From Gorsachius magnificus (taxonomy: Eukaryota > Chordata > Aves > Pelecaniformes > Ardeidae), in assembly GCA_034008185.1 (NCBI GenBank), contig CM067081.1:17173821-17237820 (forward strand): 64,000 bases of DNA, written 5' to 3'. Under the pieces are notes generated by a model that saw only the letters and a program-made list of their open reading frames with translations, made no database searches and was not told where the DNA came from. Numbering within the stretch: position 1 is the stretch's first letter; every line of letters begins with the position of its first letter. Shown one piece after another: positions 1 through 12,187 of this stretch. Both the position numbers and the translations under genes were made by a program.

Positions 1-2139
1 TCTAAAGTAAGATTTTTATTTGGTTTGTGATTTGATAGTTCTTGTTCAGCTAATTTGTAGAATTATTTATTTGTGTATATTTATCTTTCAAGGTCAGCCC
101 GACATGCAGTGGAATGTTATTTAATTACAGCTCTGAATTCCGTAGGTAGACACCTGAATAAAATAGCAGAATGAAGACCCCAGATTATTGCTGCAATGAA
201 TGCAACTATCACATTTATGCCAAAGAACTGATTTATATACCTCTGTGTTGAACATGGGTCTTCTTTCTCAGTTATTCAGTAACTAAATCATTAATTTTTC
301 TTCCTCTTTCCCCTCCAACAATTTGTTGAAGACATATGACATATTCTTCTAAGACATATGTTTTTACAGGCAACACAATGATGGTTGACAAAGGGCAAAA
401 GATGAACAGAAAATATTCTTTTCTGCCGATTTATTCCTAGTTCAGGCAACATTCTAGGCTATTTATGTAATTCTTCAGAGATCCTTCTGTACTATGCATT
501 GTACAAAACCAAACAAAAATGTAGTTCCCCTGAGACTGCTTTTAATCTACTTCTAAGATGAAATAGCAACACATGAATAATATATGAATCAGCAGTTTCA
601 TTCAAAATTGTTGCTACAGTAATCATTTATCTGTGGTCATAAGATTTTTTTTTTTCATTCTTAAGTGTTTTAACAACATTAATAAAAGGAGTCACATTTT
701 TTCAAAGAAGAAACTTATGTGTGGAAAATTTAACTGACTGATATTTGCACTGGTCCACTTAAAAGCTTCACTAGACTTTTTTTTTTTAAAGTTGATAATT
801 TTAAATTACTTCACTCAGAGTTCAGGGTTACTGCATAAGGGTTTCACTAACAGAAGGCATCAAAAAAAAGCAGGTGCAGTGATCTTCTTTGAGGAACACT
901 GTGCAGCCTTTAACGCTCAGTTCTACAACCTTGCAAGGGCAAGAACAGCATTAATATTGGATGGACCATCCAGTCTTGATCTTCCTTGCATCCAGTTCCC
1001 TTAAAATGAGGTCTCTGGTCTGCTAGGGGTAGGGTTGCAGGGCTGTAGAAACAATGGTGATTCAAATGTTAAATTAACAGATTTTCAGACTTATTTCTTT
1101 TCAAGTTAAGTCAATGCAATCTTCATACAAAACACACTAAGTAAGAAATACAGAATATACCCCACAAACATTAAATGATACTTCTATGGGTGTATAAAAT
1201 GAAATGTATGTAGTTATACCTCTCAGTCTTTCAACATCTTGAATTTAAAGTCCTAAGACCACATTTTATATACAGTAAAAGTCTATTTTATTGTATCAGA
1301 AAGTGTAGTAAGATTTTGACCTGTTTCCCTCTCTCTTGCTGTTTTCCTCTTTGTATAATGCTGCTGTCTGTATACTCTGCAACAATATATATACACACAC
1401 ACACACACGCATTTTTCATTTTGAGTCACTGAGTAAATGAAATTACATTGGGTCTAATAAATATGTTGTCATCTAAATAGCAGCTTCATTAGTGTTCATT
1501 ATGAACATTACTTTTATTATTTAGAATTTACTGTAATGCTGACTACTGTTTATTTAGTTCCAGTAAAAAATCTGTACACTTTGTTATGTGCAGATTGAAC
1601 CTTACAATTATATTGCACTAAGATCTGAATATGCAACGGTAAGATTTGTAAACTGTTTTGCATTTCCTGAAGCGTAGCCACAGCACAGAAGTACACTGCT
1701 AAAATGAACACATGCAAACTCAGTATGAATGAGAAGCAAATGAACTGAAAATAAAGGGAGAAACATGGTAACCAAAGATTAATAAAACATATCTCAAACA
1801 TTCTCAGATAATGAGAGATACATTTCATCAATACTACTAATAAAATATATTATTAAACTTTACAATAGGGCTAAGTTCCTAGCACCTACTGAACTGGCAT
1901 AACACAAATGGAGGTAAAAGACAGATGTTACAATCTCTCTCACCCGAGATATAACATTAAATAATAATTAAAAAAAAGTCTACAGCAGTAGAGTGTATCA
2001 GAAAAAGTATTTGCAGAAGCTCAAGAAATATTAATGTCATGGTATAATGTGCTCATGAGATTTCATCTGGAAACTCCATAAAATTCTAGCTATCCTCATT
2101 CAAAAAAGAGGATTTAAAATTGCAAAAGTAGCAGAGAAA
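1..2139. other. AT-rich intergenic DNA, no gene seen
   Basis: I see no exon, repeat family or conserved reading frame here. ORFs of 60-93 codons occur at chance density for AT-rich DNA and show no family motif. The only recognisable element is a small AT/AC microsatellite near 1385-1408. Confidence 0.6.
1385..1408. repeat. AT/AC microsatellite
   Basis: A short run of alternating AT is followed directly by about eight AC dinucleotides. It is an ordinary simple repeat and likely polymorphic. Confidence 0.9.
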
Positions 2140-2500
2140 GTTTCATAGCATGAATGGGGAAATGAGAAAGGTTGACTTTATAGACAGTACGGAAAGAGCG
2201 TGACTTGCTCATTTTACCAAAATGAAGGCTGGGATGTGGAGAGGAATTATGACTGACTTTTTTACATAACGAAGGGATGGTGTAGGAAGATGAGGTAGGA
2301 TGGTGTCAGAAGAAAAGAGAATCAGCAGGGAGGCAGAAGTAGTACATAAACTGCAAGATAGACTAACACAAAAAAAAAAGTAAACCAGACAGAAATAAAT
2401 TTGAGTTGAAAATTAGAGGAAGGATTCTGATATGAGATGAGCAAGGTTCTAGAACAAGCTTCTGGCTGGTGTGGTGGACACAGAGGAACCCATATCTATT
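2140..2500 (+). mobile_element. Possible very old CR1 relic (3' part)
   Basis: The stretch around 2400-2480 keeps the order of elements seen at the 3' end of CR1 ORF2: an 'AAATTAGAGGAAGG' block, then 'GGTTCTAGAACAAGCTTCTGGC', which corresponds to the conserved W-N-x-L-P reading. No frame is open and the left boundary is arbitrary. It could be coincidence in purine-rich DNA; a profile search against amniote CR1 consensus sequences would settle it. Confidence 0.35.
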
Positions 2501-5007
2501 AGATGGCCCTCATCAGGATGGCACCTTGATAACAGGGAGCTTGAGTTAAAGCCCAGGGCTTTCTTGCAGCTGTCACACCAGGGCTTCACTGAGTTTCATA
2601 GCAATGAATCCTGATGAAAGGACAGATCAGACACAAGGAAAAAAGTTGTCCTTAATCCCCAGCACTACATTATTAACTTTTCAGAAATTAGTTGGAGTTT
2701 CTGTTCAGCTCTTGATCTCTACATTCAAATTCCAGTGACATTCAAAACAGCTGACATGGTAGAGTGCATTTAGACACATGAAGAAAATCACAGCACTCAT
2801 GTGCTGTAGTCTTTTTTTCTACTAATTGATTTTCATAAAATATATTGCAGAGTGTGTTTGCTCTTAATCCCTGAAATTTGACAGGTATAGATTTTTATAG
2901 AGACAGTCACCATGGTATCCCAACACTTTCTATATTGGGACACTTCAACACTTGGCTTGATCAGAAACACTCTTATAATGGATTTCTAGAAGAATGTCAA
3001 TATTTTATGATTTTTACTGTATAAAAATGGATACACAAATTCTCAGCTAGAAAAGAAAATATTATTACAATAATATAGTTGGTAACGTTCAAGGGATGCA
3101 TATCTTCCACACTCTCTCTGTTGCTCCAATTAAAAGAACAAGAACCTCAACTATACATTCTAGAACATCTTCCAAAATGTTAAACACAAGCTCAGAAGAA
3201 AATACAGTCAGCAGCTTCAACTTGCTTTTTTTCTTCTTCCTACGGCTGAATGAATATTGTCTAAGGTCAAAAATTGTTCCAAATACAAAGCAAAAGCTGC
3301 GGAAAATAAATCTAAACTGAAGAAAATAATCTCATCAGCTATACTAAATATGTTAGTTGTGCTCCTTAATCTTGAAGAAAAGGTCATCAGCTAGATTTTG
3401 TTCTGTTAATAGCTGCAGGATGACTCAGAATAAACTGGAAAAAAGCTAAAGCAGCACATGTAGTAGGTCTGAGAGCTATGTGTATAGATTTGTTCATGGG
3501 GAGGGTCTTAAAGTTTCTAAGGAATTTCTGTAAGTTTAGGTCAGGAAAAAGATTCAGAATAAAAACCTGCCAATCTCTTAATTATTTTTTACACATTTCC
3601 CTAGGAAAGGGATTAATTAGCATCTCTGCTGCAAACAGAGCTATTCATGCAAGTCTTTGATTCAGTAAATGCCTGGTTTAATTCAACAAGTATTTTCTTG
3701 AAAGGTCAGCTACAGGAGTGTTATGAAAAACTCTATTTCACACAATGTGATGCTTCTACACAAGCATAAGCCATATTCTTAGATCACTTTCTTCCATCCT
3801 TGCTTCAGCAGAGTAGTACTTTATTCCGTAAATAGCCTATGTCTGCATGCCATTTTCATTTTTTTGTGAAGGCAAGTCTATGTTTTGTCTCCAAGACATA
3901 CTTTTTCACTGAATGCAGTAATCCAGAGACTAATGCATGGCTTGCATAGGAGTTACAAAGTCTGGCCTACTGTACTGGCTAAAACTGGAAAAATTATTAA
4001 CTATTACCTGTGTTACTCATGCACCAAGTTTCTCTTCCACTCCCAAAGTAGTAGCAACTTAAGATTACACAAGTTAAGGAGTTGTGGATATTATGTAAAG
4101 CCATAACTGAAACATTGGGAAGATGACTGCTGCATTCATGGCTGACAAAGTTATATAAGTTTAAACAGAATAAAATGGTTACAAAAGGAAATCTAGGAAT
4201 TGAGAGGGGAAAAAATCTTAAACTGCTGTAAAACCAGAAGAATCTGTTCAAAACTTCTCATTCAGCACTTCACTGATACATATAGTAAATGTCTTTAGAG
4301 AAAAGGAAACTGCAATTGGTTATTTACAGCTGTGCCAGAATTTTCAGAGGTGCAATTTATAATGTAATCTTGTAATTTGTCATAAAATAAATCTCAACAG
4401 TGTGCTACAGAGCATCAGAGATGAAAAGGAGAGATAAAGTTAAGAGCAGGATATAAAAAGTTCCCCTAGCCCAACAAAAGACTATATTTCCTTATCCTTT
4501 TTCTAAGCTTTTCAGTATGCAAAGACGAGTGTAATCAGGGGAAGCAGCACACTAATTAAAGAAATGTTACAAGCAAAATGAAGTGTGGGCACTTTGCTGA
4601 TCTGATCAGAAGACATATTCTTCAAGAAATACTAAAAAAAAAAAAAAAAAAGCATTTTAAGCCATTCTGTGGACAGCATACTAAATATAGACAAAAGCAG
4701 ATGAAGCATCTTTCTAACCTCGTGCATGAGGTCCTGACCAAGTAAATAGCAAGAGACCTTTGTTTCAGGCAGGAACACCAAATATAAGCAAGGAACTCCC
4801 TCTTACCACACAAGCAACCTGTTCAGAGTGCTATAAAATTAATCTTCTATTTTCCCTCGAAGAATAGATAAGCTTCCTATTCAACTATTTGCATTGACAG
4901 TCTAAGTACTGGCCAAATAGGAGAAATCACCTTTAAAATAACTGGAGGGTCATCTTAATCATATAGCATAAATATCCTTGGTTTCTGACTCACCCTGAGA
5001 AAAGGTC
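2501..5007. other. Intergenic DNA, nothing recognised
   Basis: AT-rich unique-looking sequence with an A-run near 4634-4651. No exon, RNA gene or repeat family was recognised on either strand. Confidence 0.55.
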
Positions 5008-5247
5008 TGTTATGGTTTAACCCTGGTAGGCAGCTAAGCCCCACACAGCCACTCGCTCACTCCCCCACAGTGGGATAGGGAAAAGAATTGGAAGGGTAAA
5101 AATGAGAAAACTCGTGGGCTGAGATAAAGACAGTTTAATAGGGAAAGCAAAAGCTGTGCACGCAAGTAAAGCAAAACACGGAATTCACTCACTACTTCCC
5201 ATGGGCAGGCAGGTGTTCAGCCACCTCCAGGAAAGCAGGGCTCCATA
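5008..5247 (-). mobile_element. LTR, 3' half (solo LTR split by CR1)
   Basis: This is the 3' half, in minus orientation, of a TGTCCTGG-type avian LTR. The left edge TGTTATGGTTTAACC is the complement of the family's 3' terminus. It contains the complement of the polyadenylation region (AGTTTAATAGG) and matches the copy at 17907-18454 almost base for base as far as its GGAGCCCTGC block. There the LTR stops and CR1 sequence begins; the other half resumes at 7546. The two halves total about 537 bp, close to the 548 bp of the intact copy. Confidence 0.9.
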
Positions 5248-7432
5248 GAATAATAATATCATAGAATGGTTTAGGTTGGAAAAGACCTTTAAGATCATCA
5301 AGTCCAACCATAAACCTAACCCTGACATTCCACCACTAAACCATGTCCCTCAGCACCTCGTCTACCCGTCTTCTAAATACCTCCAGGGATGAGGACTCTA
5401 CCACTTCCCTGGGCAGCCCATTCCAATGCTTAACAACCCTTTCATTGAAAAAATTTTTCCTAATGTCTAACCTAAACCTGCCCTGGCACAACTTCAGACC
5501 ATTTCCCCTTGTCCTATTGCCAGTTGCCAGGGAGAAGAGACCAACACCCAACTCACTACAGCCTCCTGTCAGGCAGTTGTAGAGGGCGATAAGGTCTCCC
5601 CTCAGCCTCCTCTTCTCCAGACTGAACAACACCAGCTCCCTCAGCCGCTCCCCATCACCCTTGCGCTCCAGACCCCTCACCAGCTTTGTTGTTCTCCTCT
5701 GGACACATTCCAGCAATGCAACATCTTTCTTGTAGTGAGGGCCCAAAACTGAACACAGTATTCGAGGTGGGGCCTCACCAGTGTGGAACTGCAGGGGTAC
5801 AATCGCTGCCCTGCTCCTGCTGGCCACACTATTCCTGGTACAAGCCAGGATGCCACTGGACTTCTTGGCCACCTGGACACACTGCTGGCTCATATTCAGC
5901 TGTCTGGCAACCAGTACCCCCAGGTCCTTTTCCACCGGGCAGGTCTCCAGCCACTCTTCCCCAAGCCTGTAGCGCTGCATGGGGTTGTTGTGACCCAAGA
6001 GCAGGAACTGGCACTTGGCCTTGTTGAACCTCATACAGTTGGCCTTGGCCCATCGATCCAGCCTGTCCAGATCCCTTTGTAGAGCCCTCCTCCCCTCGAA
6101 CAGATTGACACTCCCACCCAGTTTGGTGTCATCTGCAAACTTACTGAGGGTGCACTCAATCCCCTTGTCCAGGTCATTGATAAAGCTGTTAAACAGAACT
6201 GGCCCCAACACTGAGCCCTGGGGAACACCACTTGTAAAAGGCCACCAACTGGATATAAATCATGGACCACAACTCTCTGGGGTCAGCCATCCAGCCAGTT
6301 TTTAACCCAGCAAAGAGTATACCTGTTTAAGCCATGAGTCTCCAGCTTCTCTAGGAGAATGCGGTGGGAAACTGTCAAAGGCTTTGCTGAAGTCCAGGTA
6401 GAGAACATCCACAGCCTTTCCCTCATCCACTAGGCATGTCACCTGATCATAGAAGGAAATTAGGTTGGTCAGGCAGGACCTGCCTTTCATGAACCCATGC
6501 TGGCTGGGTCTGATCCCCTGATTGGCCTGCATATGCCTGGTGAGCGCACTCAAGATGAACCGCTCCATAATCTTCCCTGGTGCTGAGATCAGGCTGACAG
6601 GTCTGTAGTTCCCTGGATCCTCCTTCTGGCCCGTCGTGTAGACGGGAGTCACATTTGCCAATCTCCAGTCACCTGGGACCTCCCCTGTTATCCATGACTG
6701 CTGATAAATGATGGAGAGTGGCTTGGCAAGCTCCTCTGCCAGCTCCTTCAGCACTCTTGGGTGGATCCCATCTGGCCCCATAGACTTGTGCCTGCCCAGG
6801 TGGCATATCAGGTTGAAAACTGCTTCCTCCTGGATTATCTGGGATTTATTCCACTCTCCATCCCTGTCTTCCAGCTTGGGGGACTGAGTACCCTGGGGAT
6901 AACTCATCCAGCTATTAAAGACTGAGGCAAAGAAGGAGTTAAGTATCTCAGCCTTTTCCTTATCTTTAGTGGCAATGTTCCCCTTTGCATCCACTAGAGG
7001 ATGGAGGTTCTCCCTGGCTCTCTTTTTGCTGTTAACATATTTATAAAAACTTTTATTATTATCCCTTACAACAGTGACCAGGTTGAATTCTAGTTGGGCT
7101 TTTGCCTTTCTAATTTCCTCTCTGCATGACCTGACAAGATCCCTGTACTCTTCTTGGGTTGCCTGCCCCTTCTTCCAGAGCTGGTAAGCTCTCCTTTTTT
7201 TCCTGAGTCTCAGTAAAATATCCCTATTCAGCCAGGCCAGTCGTCTTCCCTGCTGATTTGTCTTATGGCACATGGGGACAGGCAGCTCCTGTGCCTTTAA
7301 GACTTTTCCTTGAAGAATGTCCAGCCTTCCAGGACCCCTTTGCCCTTCAGGACTGTCTCCCAAGGGACTCTCCCACCCTCTCTCTGCATCATGCTTAACA
7401 GTTACTTGGGAAGACAAACACCATCACTCCAA
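5248..7432 (-). mobile_element. CR1 LINE, 5'-truncated, ~2.2 kb
   Basis: CR1 non-LTR retrotransposon in minus orientation. Its 3' tail is at 5248 (ATAGAATAATAATATCATAG, a decayed ATTCTATG tail), and its 5' truncation point at 7432 abuts the tail of a second CR1. It carries the ORF2 linker, reverse transcriptase and C-terminal region. It inserted into an LTR already present, because LTR sequence continues on both sides. CR1 moves by target-primed reverse transcription, and 5' truncation is the usual outcome. Confidence 0.93.
5336..7417 (-). pseudogene. CR1 ORF2 reverse transcriptase, frameshifted
   Basis: Read on the minus strand, 7417 to about 6370 encodes the basic region upstream of the RT and RT motifs including GPDGIHPRVLKELA, NYRPVSL and YLDFSKAFD. 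Two bases then appear to be missing just after the AFD codons (near 6375), so the frame is lost. The correct frame is open again from about 6211 to 5336, with QGS-region sequence, the catalytic KFADD motif (near 6125-6140) and the conserved C-terminal [12 protein letters not shown] and [12 protein letters not shown] blocks. The N-terminal endonuclease is missing through 5' truncation. The ORF therefore cannot make a working enzyme. The apparent start near 6211 is a TTG inside the element, not a real start. Confidence 0.9.
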
Positions 7433-7545
7433 ACATAGAATCACAGAATCATAGAATGTTTTGGGTTGGAAGGGGTCTTTAGAGGTCATCTAGTCCAACC
7501 CCCCTGCAGTTAGCAGGGACATCTTTAACTAGATCACCCCCTTCT
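7433..7545 (-). mobile_element. CR1 3' end fragment, 113 bp
   Basis: A second, short CR1 in minus orientation. Its tail (ATAGAATCACAGAATCATAG) at 7433 touches the 5' end of the larger CR1, and the body reads as the complement of the usual CTGCAGGGGGGTTGGACTAG block. LTR sequence resumes at 7546. The order suggests that the 2.2-kb CR1 landed in the tail of this short one. Confidence 0.85.
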
Positions 7546-7842
7546 TTCTTCTTCCCCCAGATTTTATTGCTGAGCATGACATCATAGAATATGGAATATC
7601 CCTTTGGTCAGCCGGAGTCAGCTGTCCTGGCTGTGTCCCCTCCCAACTTCTTGTGCACTCCCAGCCTACTCACTGGTGGGGTGGGTGAGAAGCAGAAAAG
7701 GCCTTGACTCCATGTAAGCACTGTTCAGCAGTAACTAAAACATCCCTGTGTTATCAACACTGTTTTCATCACAAGTCCAAAACATAGCTCCATGCTACCT
7801 ACAATGAAGCAAATTAACTCTATCCCAGCCAAAACCAGTACA
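7546..7842 (-). mobile_element. LTR, 5' half (solo LTR split by CR1)
   Basis: This continues the LTR of 5008-5247 in minus orientation and ends with the complement of TGTACTGGTTTTGGCTGGGA, the family's 5' terminus. The position of the TATATAAG box seen in the 17.9-kb copy reads as CAATAAAAT here, so the core promoter is damaged. No matching 5-bp target duplication was found (AGGTC on the left, CAGAG on the right), which fits an old insertion. Confidence 0.88.
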
Positions 7843-8889
7843 CAGAGACAGAAAGATCTCCAGGAAAAGCACCAATTATTTTATTCATTAGTATTTTATA
7901 TCCCCAAAGTCTGTTTTTCTAGGCTTCTAAATAGTACCTTCTGGCCATTAAATTATTGGGCAACAGAGCAAATACCTTCTTGTCCTGCCTAATGTGGCTC
8001 TTAATCAAAAAATGTGTCTATTTTATTATGGAACATTCCATTTGACATGGGGTTTTTTTGTGGGTTTTTTTTTGGTTTTTTGGGTTTTTTTAAGTTTTAA
8101 GCAAGTAATTTAGGTATTTTAATATTCTTCACTGGACACTCTGAAAATGTCAGCTGTTTATAGCCTCTTGCTACAGACCTACTTTTTTAAACTGGGGAAC
8201 TCATTCAGTTGTACCTCATCCTGAAAGCTTAAAATGGCCAGAAAAATGTAAATGCAAACAGCTTTCGGTACAGAACCTATCAAGGTTAATCCTTTGTGAA
8301 AACATTTTTACAGGTTTTTTTTGGGAAGTTAATAATGAAGGGAAGAAAATCTGACAAAACAAGAGCATGAATCAAACCTTTTCCTTTATTCCTTCCTCAC
8401 TGTTTCAGTTAGTTAATCTGCCTGTAGACAAATGCAGTGGTCAGATTCACATAAAAGCCCTGTTTTCTTGCTATTTAAAGCAAATACTCAAACTCTGCAA
8501 TAGCCCCTTACAGCACTGATAAGTCAGGACACATAGATTTGTGCAAAGAGACAACGTCACATGGGAATTTAAGGATCTGCCTGTTAAAACTGCTATGAAA
8601 AACTCTTAGTCTCTTCTTTTCCAAGTCAGGGATCTTGTGGAGATCTGTGGATGTTTTTGTAGGAGTGTAATTATTCCTGACAAGGACACCTCAAAACACT
8701 TCTTTTCCAAAACTTGCTCTGTCCTGTGACAGCTGCTGACCTAGTGACAGTTTCTGACAACAGCTTAAGCACAAAATTGTCACTGCAAGGTAGGAGTAAT
8801 TTGAAAAGTCACCATTGTTGGCTATTTTTTTCCAGCTATAATAAATAATTTTTTTGTTGTTGTTACCTTCTGTTTAGCAGAACCCAGTG
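7843..8889. other. Intergenic DNA with T/G-rich tract
   Basis: No gene was recognised. A low-complexity tract of T runs broken by G lies at about 8048-8095. The rest is unique-looking AT-rich DNA. Confidence 0.55.
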
Positions 8890-9470
8890 ACCAAGTGATA
8901 AAATGGCAGTTGAAATTCAATAGTAAAGTGAGAAGTAATGCAAGCAGGAAAAAATATCATTATTGATGGATGCTGAGGACTCGAAGTCAGCAATTATCAC
9001 TAAGAAAAAACTATGAGAACTATTGTGAATAGTCCTCTCAAAATATTGAGAAAATACTCAACGAGCAGTTCAGGTAGTAACTGGATATTGAGGGTCATTC
9101 AGAAAGAATGGAGAACAACCTACAAGAAAACATTATGTCACCTTTAGAACCCACATGATTTCCATATTGGAATATTTCATTAAGGTCTTGTCAAGCCATT
9201 GCAAAAAAAGGATACTAGAAGATGAACAGAATTATAGAATACTTTACACATGACAGGAAACTACATAGACTTCAGCAGGGAAAAGGAATATGATGTTTTT
9301 GCAGGAAAAGATCTGTAAAATCACTATTGACATAGGAAAGGAAGAAAGAGAAAGATTATTCTTTATATGTCATAACAAATAACTAGAAAACATACTAGGA
9401 AATTGTCTGGCAGTAAGTGTAGATCAAACATGAAAAGAAACTGAAATGAAATAAAATTAAATGTAACTGC
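8890..9470 (+). mobile_element. Ancient CR1 relic (turtle/crocodile-like type)
   Basis: The start (GATAAAATGGCAGTTGAAAT, followed by AATTCAATAGTAAAGTGAGA) follows the pattern of the old amniote CR1 RT region, read as x-K-W-Q-L-K-F-N. Further right come an AGAAGATGAACAGAATTAT block and a degraded 3'-coding region, in the order expected for CR1. The coding frame is destroyed by many indels. It is much more decayed than the CR1 copies at 5-7 kb and 25-28 kb, so it is probably inherited from an early amniote wave. Confidence 0.55.
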
Positions 9471-9762
9471 GGAATTAATGACTGCAGGATGCCATGAAAG
9501 CTTAAAATACAGAGAGGGCTCCAGATAGGTTAGACATACTCATGGAGTGTATTTGTGTTGCTAGGTACTACATATGGCTGGTTATCAATGTAAGATGGAG
9601 ACCTTATGCTGTACAAAACATATTCAGCAGTTCTTCCAACAGACAAGACATTTCATCAGCATGAATCACATGGTCTTCTAATCCTCATCTTATATCCCAA
9701 CTCAGTGAACTACAAGAGTAACAGCTAGCCTCTAGTTAATGAGTAGCCACTTACGGTGAACT

Positions 9763-10345
9763 TAAACTTGGTAGATGAGGGGACAGCTGTGGATGTTGTC
9801 TACTTTGACTTCAGTAAGGCTTTTGATGCTGTCTCCCATAACATCCTCACATAAAAAAGTTGATGAAGCATTGGCTGGATGAGCAGTGAGGTGGATTGAA
9901 AACTGACTGAATGCCCAGGCCTAGGGGGTGCTGATCAGTGGTACAGTCTAGTTGTTGGCCAGTAACTAGCAATGTACCCCAGGGGCCAATACTGGGTCTG
10001 AACCTGCTTAATGTCTTCATTAATAATGTGAACAGTGGGGCAGTGTACCCTCAGCAAGTTTTCTGGTGACACAAAGCCAGGAGGAGTGGCTGATAGGCCA
10101 GAGGGTTGTGCTGCCATCTAGAGGGACTTGGACAGGCTGGTGAAATGGGCTGACAGGAACATCATGAAGTACAATAATGAGAAGTGCCAAGTCCTCCGCT
10201 TGCTGAGGAATAACCCCAGACACCAGGACATGCTGGAAGCCAACTGTCTGGAAAGTAGCTTTGCAGTAAAGGACCTGGGGCTCCTGGTGGATACCAAGTT
10301 GACCAGGAGCCAGCAATCAGCCCTTGCAGCAAAGAAGGTCAATCG
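9763..10345 (+). mobile_element. Degraded CR1 LINE, RT fragment
   Basis: Plus-strand CR1 of intermediate age. It opens with GTAGATGAGGGGACAGCTGT and VDVVYFDFSKAFDAVSHNIL-like coding, then runs through the QGP/INDL and DRLVKWADRN regions to a KDLGLLVDTKL-like block. The catalytic FADD site is destroyed (the reading around 10070 is shifted and altered), and several stops and indels interrupt the frame. The element ends without a CR1 3' tail near 10345, so both ends are truncated. It is not functional. Confidence 0.85.
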
Positions 10346-12008
10346 GGAGATTAATTTCAAATGCATTGTTAAAATTGCAATGCCCTGAACATGCAGGAAA
10401 CACATTCAGATGTGATCACATTCATCAGATCAACAGCAAGTCTATCACTGGAGTGGCTGACTCTTCCCTTCCTACAACAAAATTTCTCAGGCTTCCTGAT
10501 ACTGCTTTGTAAGACATTTTGAGACTTTGGCCACAGTGTTGGTTTCTGTGTACTTTCTAACATATCAGAAATATATATATAGGATATGCCCATAGAATGT
10601 GTAATTTTTAAGCCATTATGGTACAGTGACCAAAACACATGCACCTCCAGAACTACATAAACATAACTTGACACAAATATGTCAGTCTTTTGCTTCTGCC
10701 AGAGGCTGCATAACTGTGTGAGAGAAAAAGACTTGTTCAAATACTTTATTTTCTAAAAAAAAAAAAGAAAAAAAAAAGACTGATCTCTTAAAATTAAGAA
10801 GTATTTATTCACAGAATCACAGAATGGCTGAGGTTGAAAGGGAGTCAGCAGAATGGGTTGTTTTCAATGTTATTATCATCACGATGTGATTTTGTGTCCA
10901 CATACCATGAGAAACAGTACAGTTATATATTTTGGTTTTCTCTTTAATGGGTATTTTGCAAAATAAATTTTTAGTGCATGTCTTCAGCTAAACTTTACAG
11001 TACTAATTATGACACAGCTATTGCTAGGTCATCAGATTAGTTGCTCACCCCCAGCAGAAGGGAATTCTCCTGCTCTTACAGCTTACTCAGGAAACAGCAA
11101 CGTGAATAGCATTCCTAAGAACAGAAGAATTTAATCATGAGGCCGGTAGTAATTTCAGACTTCATCTGCCAAGTAACTTAAAATTCCACACTAGCTTCTA
11201 ATATACCAGAAAGCCACAAAAAATAATCAGCGTTCTCTTAAGGATTTAAACTGTCTCTTTACCTCAGAAATATTAGTATCCTACATTTCCACTTAAACAT
11301 TCCAGAGATATTAGAACTTTTCTGAGTATCTGATTAATTACGCAAAGAGAAATGAGAAGGATATTAAGAAGATCTGGACAGTTACGCATATCAAAGCAGC
11401 AACAACCCATTCTTCTTTTAAAAGTCTGGAAAATAAGAAATACTGCACACTCAGCAGTAACCTTATCTATTGCAGATGCAACAATAAGACTGACTGGTTC
11501 ACAAAGGCGAAAGTTTTTAAGAGCAAGTGTTCGTAACAGTACCTGCTTGAAAGAAAAATGCGTGTTTACCATTCCTCAGAGTGCTGCTCCAGCAACTTGT
11601 CCAATCTAGAAGAAAAATGAATTTGTTTGGGTATAATGTGTAAAAAAAATAAATAAATGCTAGAAGTATCAATGTAGTAAAGAGAAAATACAAATAACAA
11701 ATGTAGAAGTAGTCTGACCATTCATGCAGCACTGCCTGAACATGAAATGTATTTGGGCAGTAGGAACAAATACTGTTCTTTGTTTTAGAGTACCTGCAAT
11801 GATAGTTAAATGTGCATGTGCTGAGGTCAGAACAGCCTGATACAGCCTCAAGATGGCCTAGAAGACTATCTCACAAGTAACAATAGGGCATATCGGAGCC
11901 AGTGAGAGAACCAATACTCGGCCATGTCTTATTTTCACTACTGTTGTACACAAAGAAATGTGAATGTGTGTGCAGTTTTAATTTGCCTCTAAACTGGGCA
12001 AGGACATC
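10346..12008. other. Intergenic DNA, no gene seen
   Basis: Mostly unique-looking AT-rich sequence with an A-rich tract at about 10756-10778. The only repeat seen is a small CR1 tail near 10809. ORFs of 60-123 codons on both strands show no family resemblance. Confidence 0.5.
10809..10845 (-). mobile_element. CR1 3'-terminal scrap
   Basis: TCACAGAATCACAGAATGGC followed by TGAGGTTGAAAGG is the complement of the last bases and tail of a CR1. Nothing further is recognisable. Confidence 0.65.
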
Positions 12009-12187
12009 AAACTGGAACAGGCTGCTCAGACAGGTTGTGGAGTCACCATTATTGGAGATATTCAAAAGCCATCTGGACATAATCCTGTCCTGGGCTCTAG
12101 ATGGCCCTGCCTGGGCAGGGAGGTTGGACCAGATAACCTCCAGAGCTCCCTTCCAACCTCAGCCACTCAGTGATGCGATGATTCTGT
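12009..12187 (+). mobile_element. CR1 3' end fragment
   Basis: Plus-strand CR1 3' end. AACTGGAACAGGCTGCTCAG gives the W-N-R-L-L reading, followed by GTGGAGTCACC (V-E-S-P), a GGGAGGTTGGACCAGATAAC block and a decayed tail near GCGATGATTCTG. It is 5'-truncated, with no coding potential. Confidence 0.85.
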
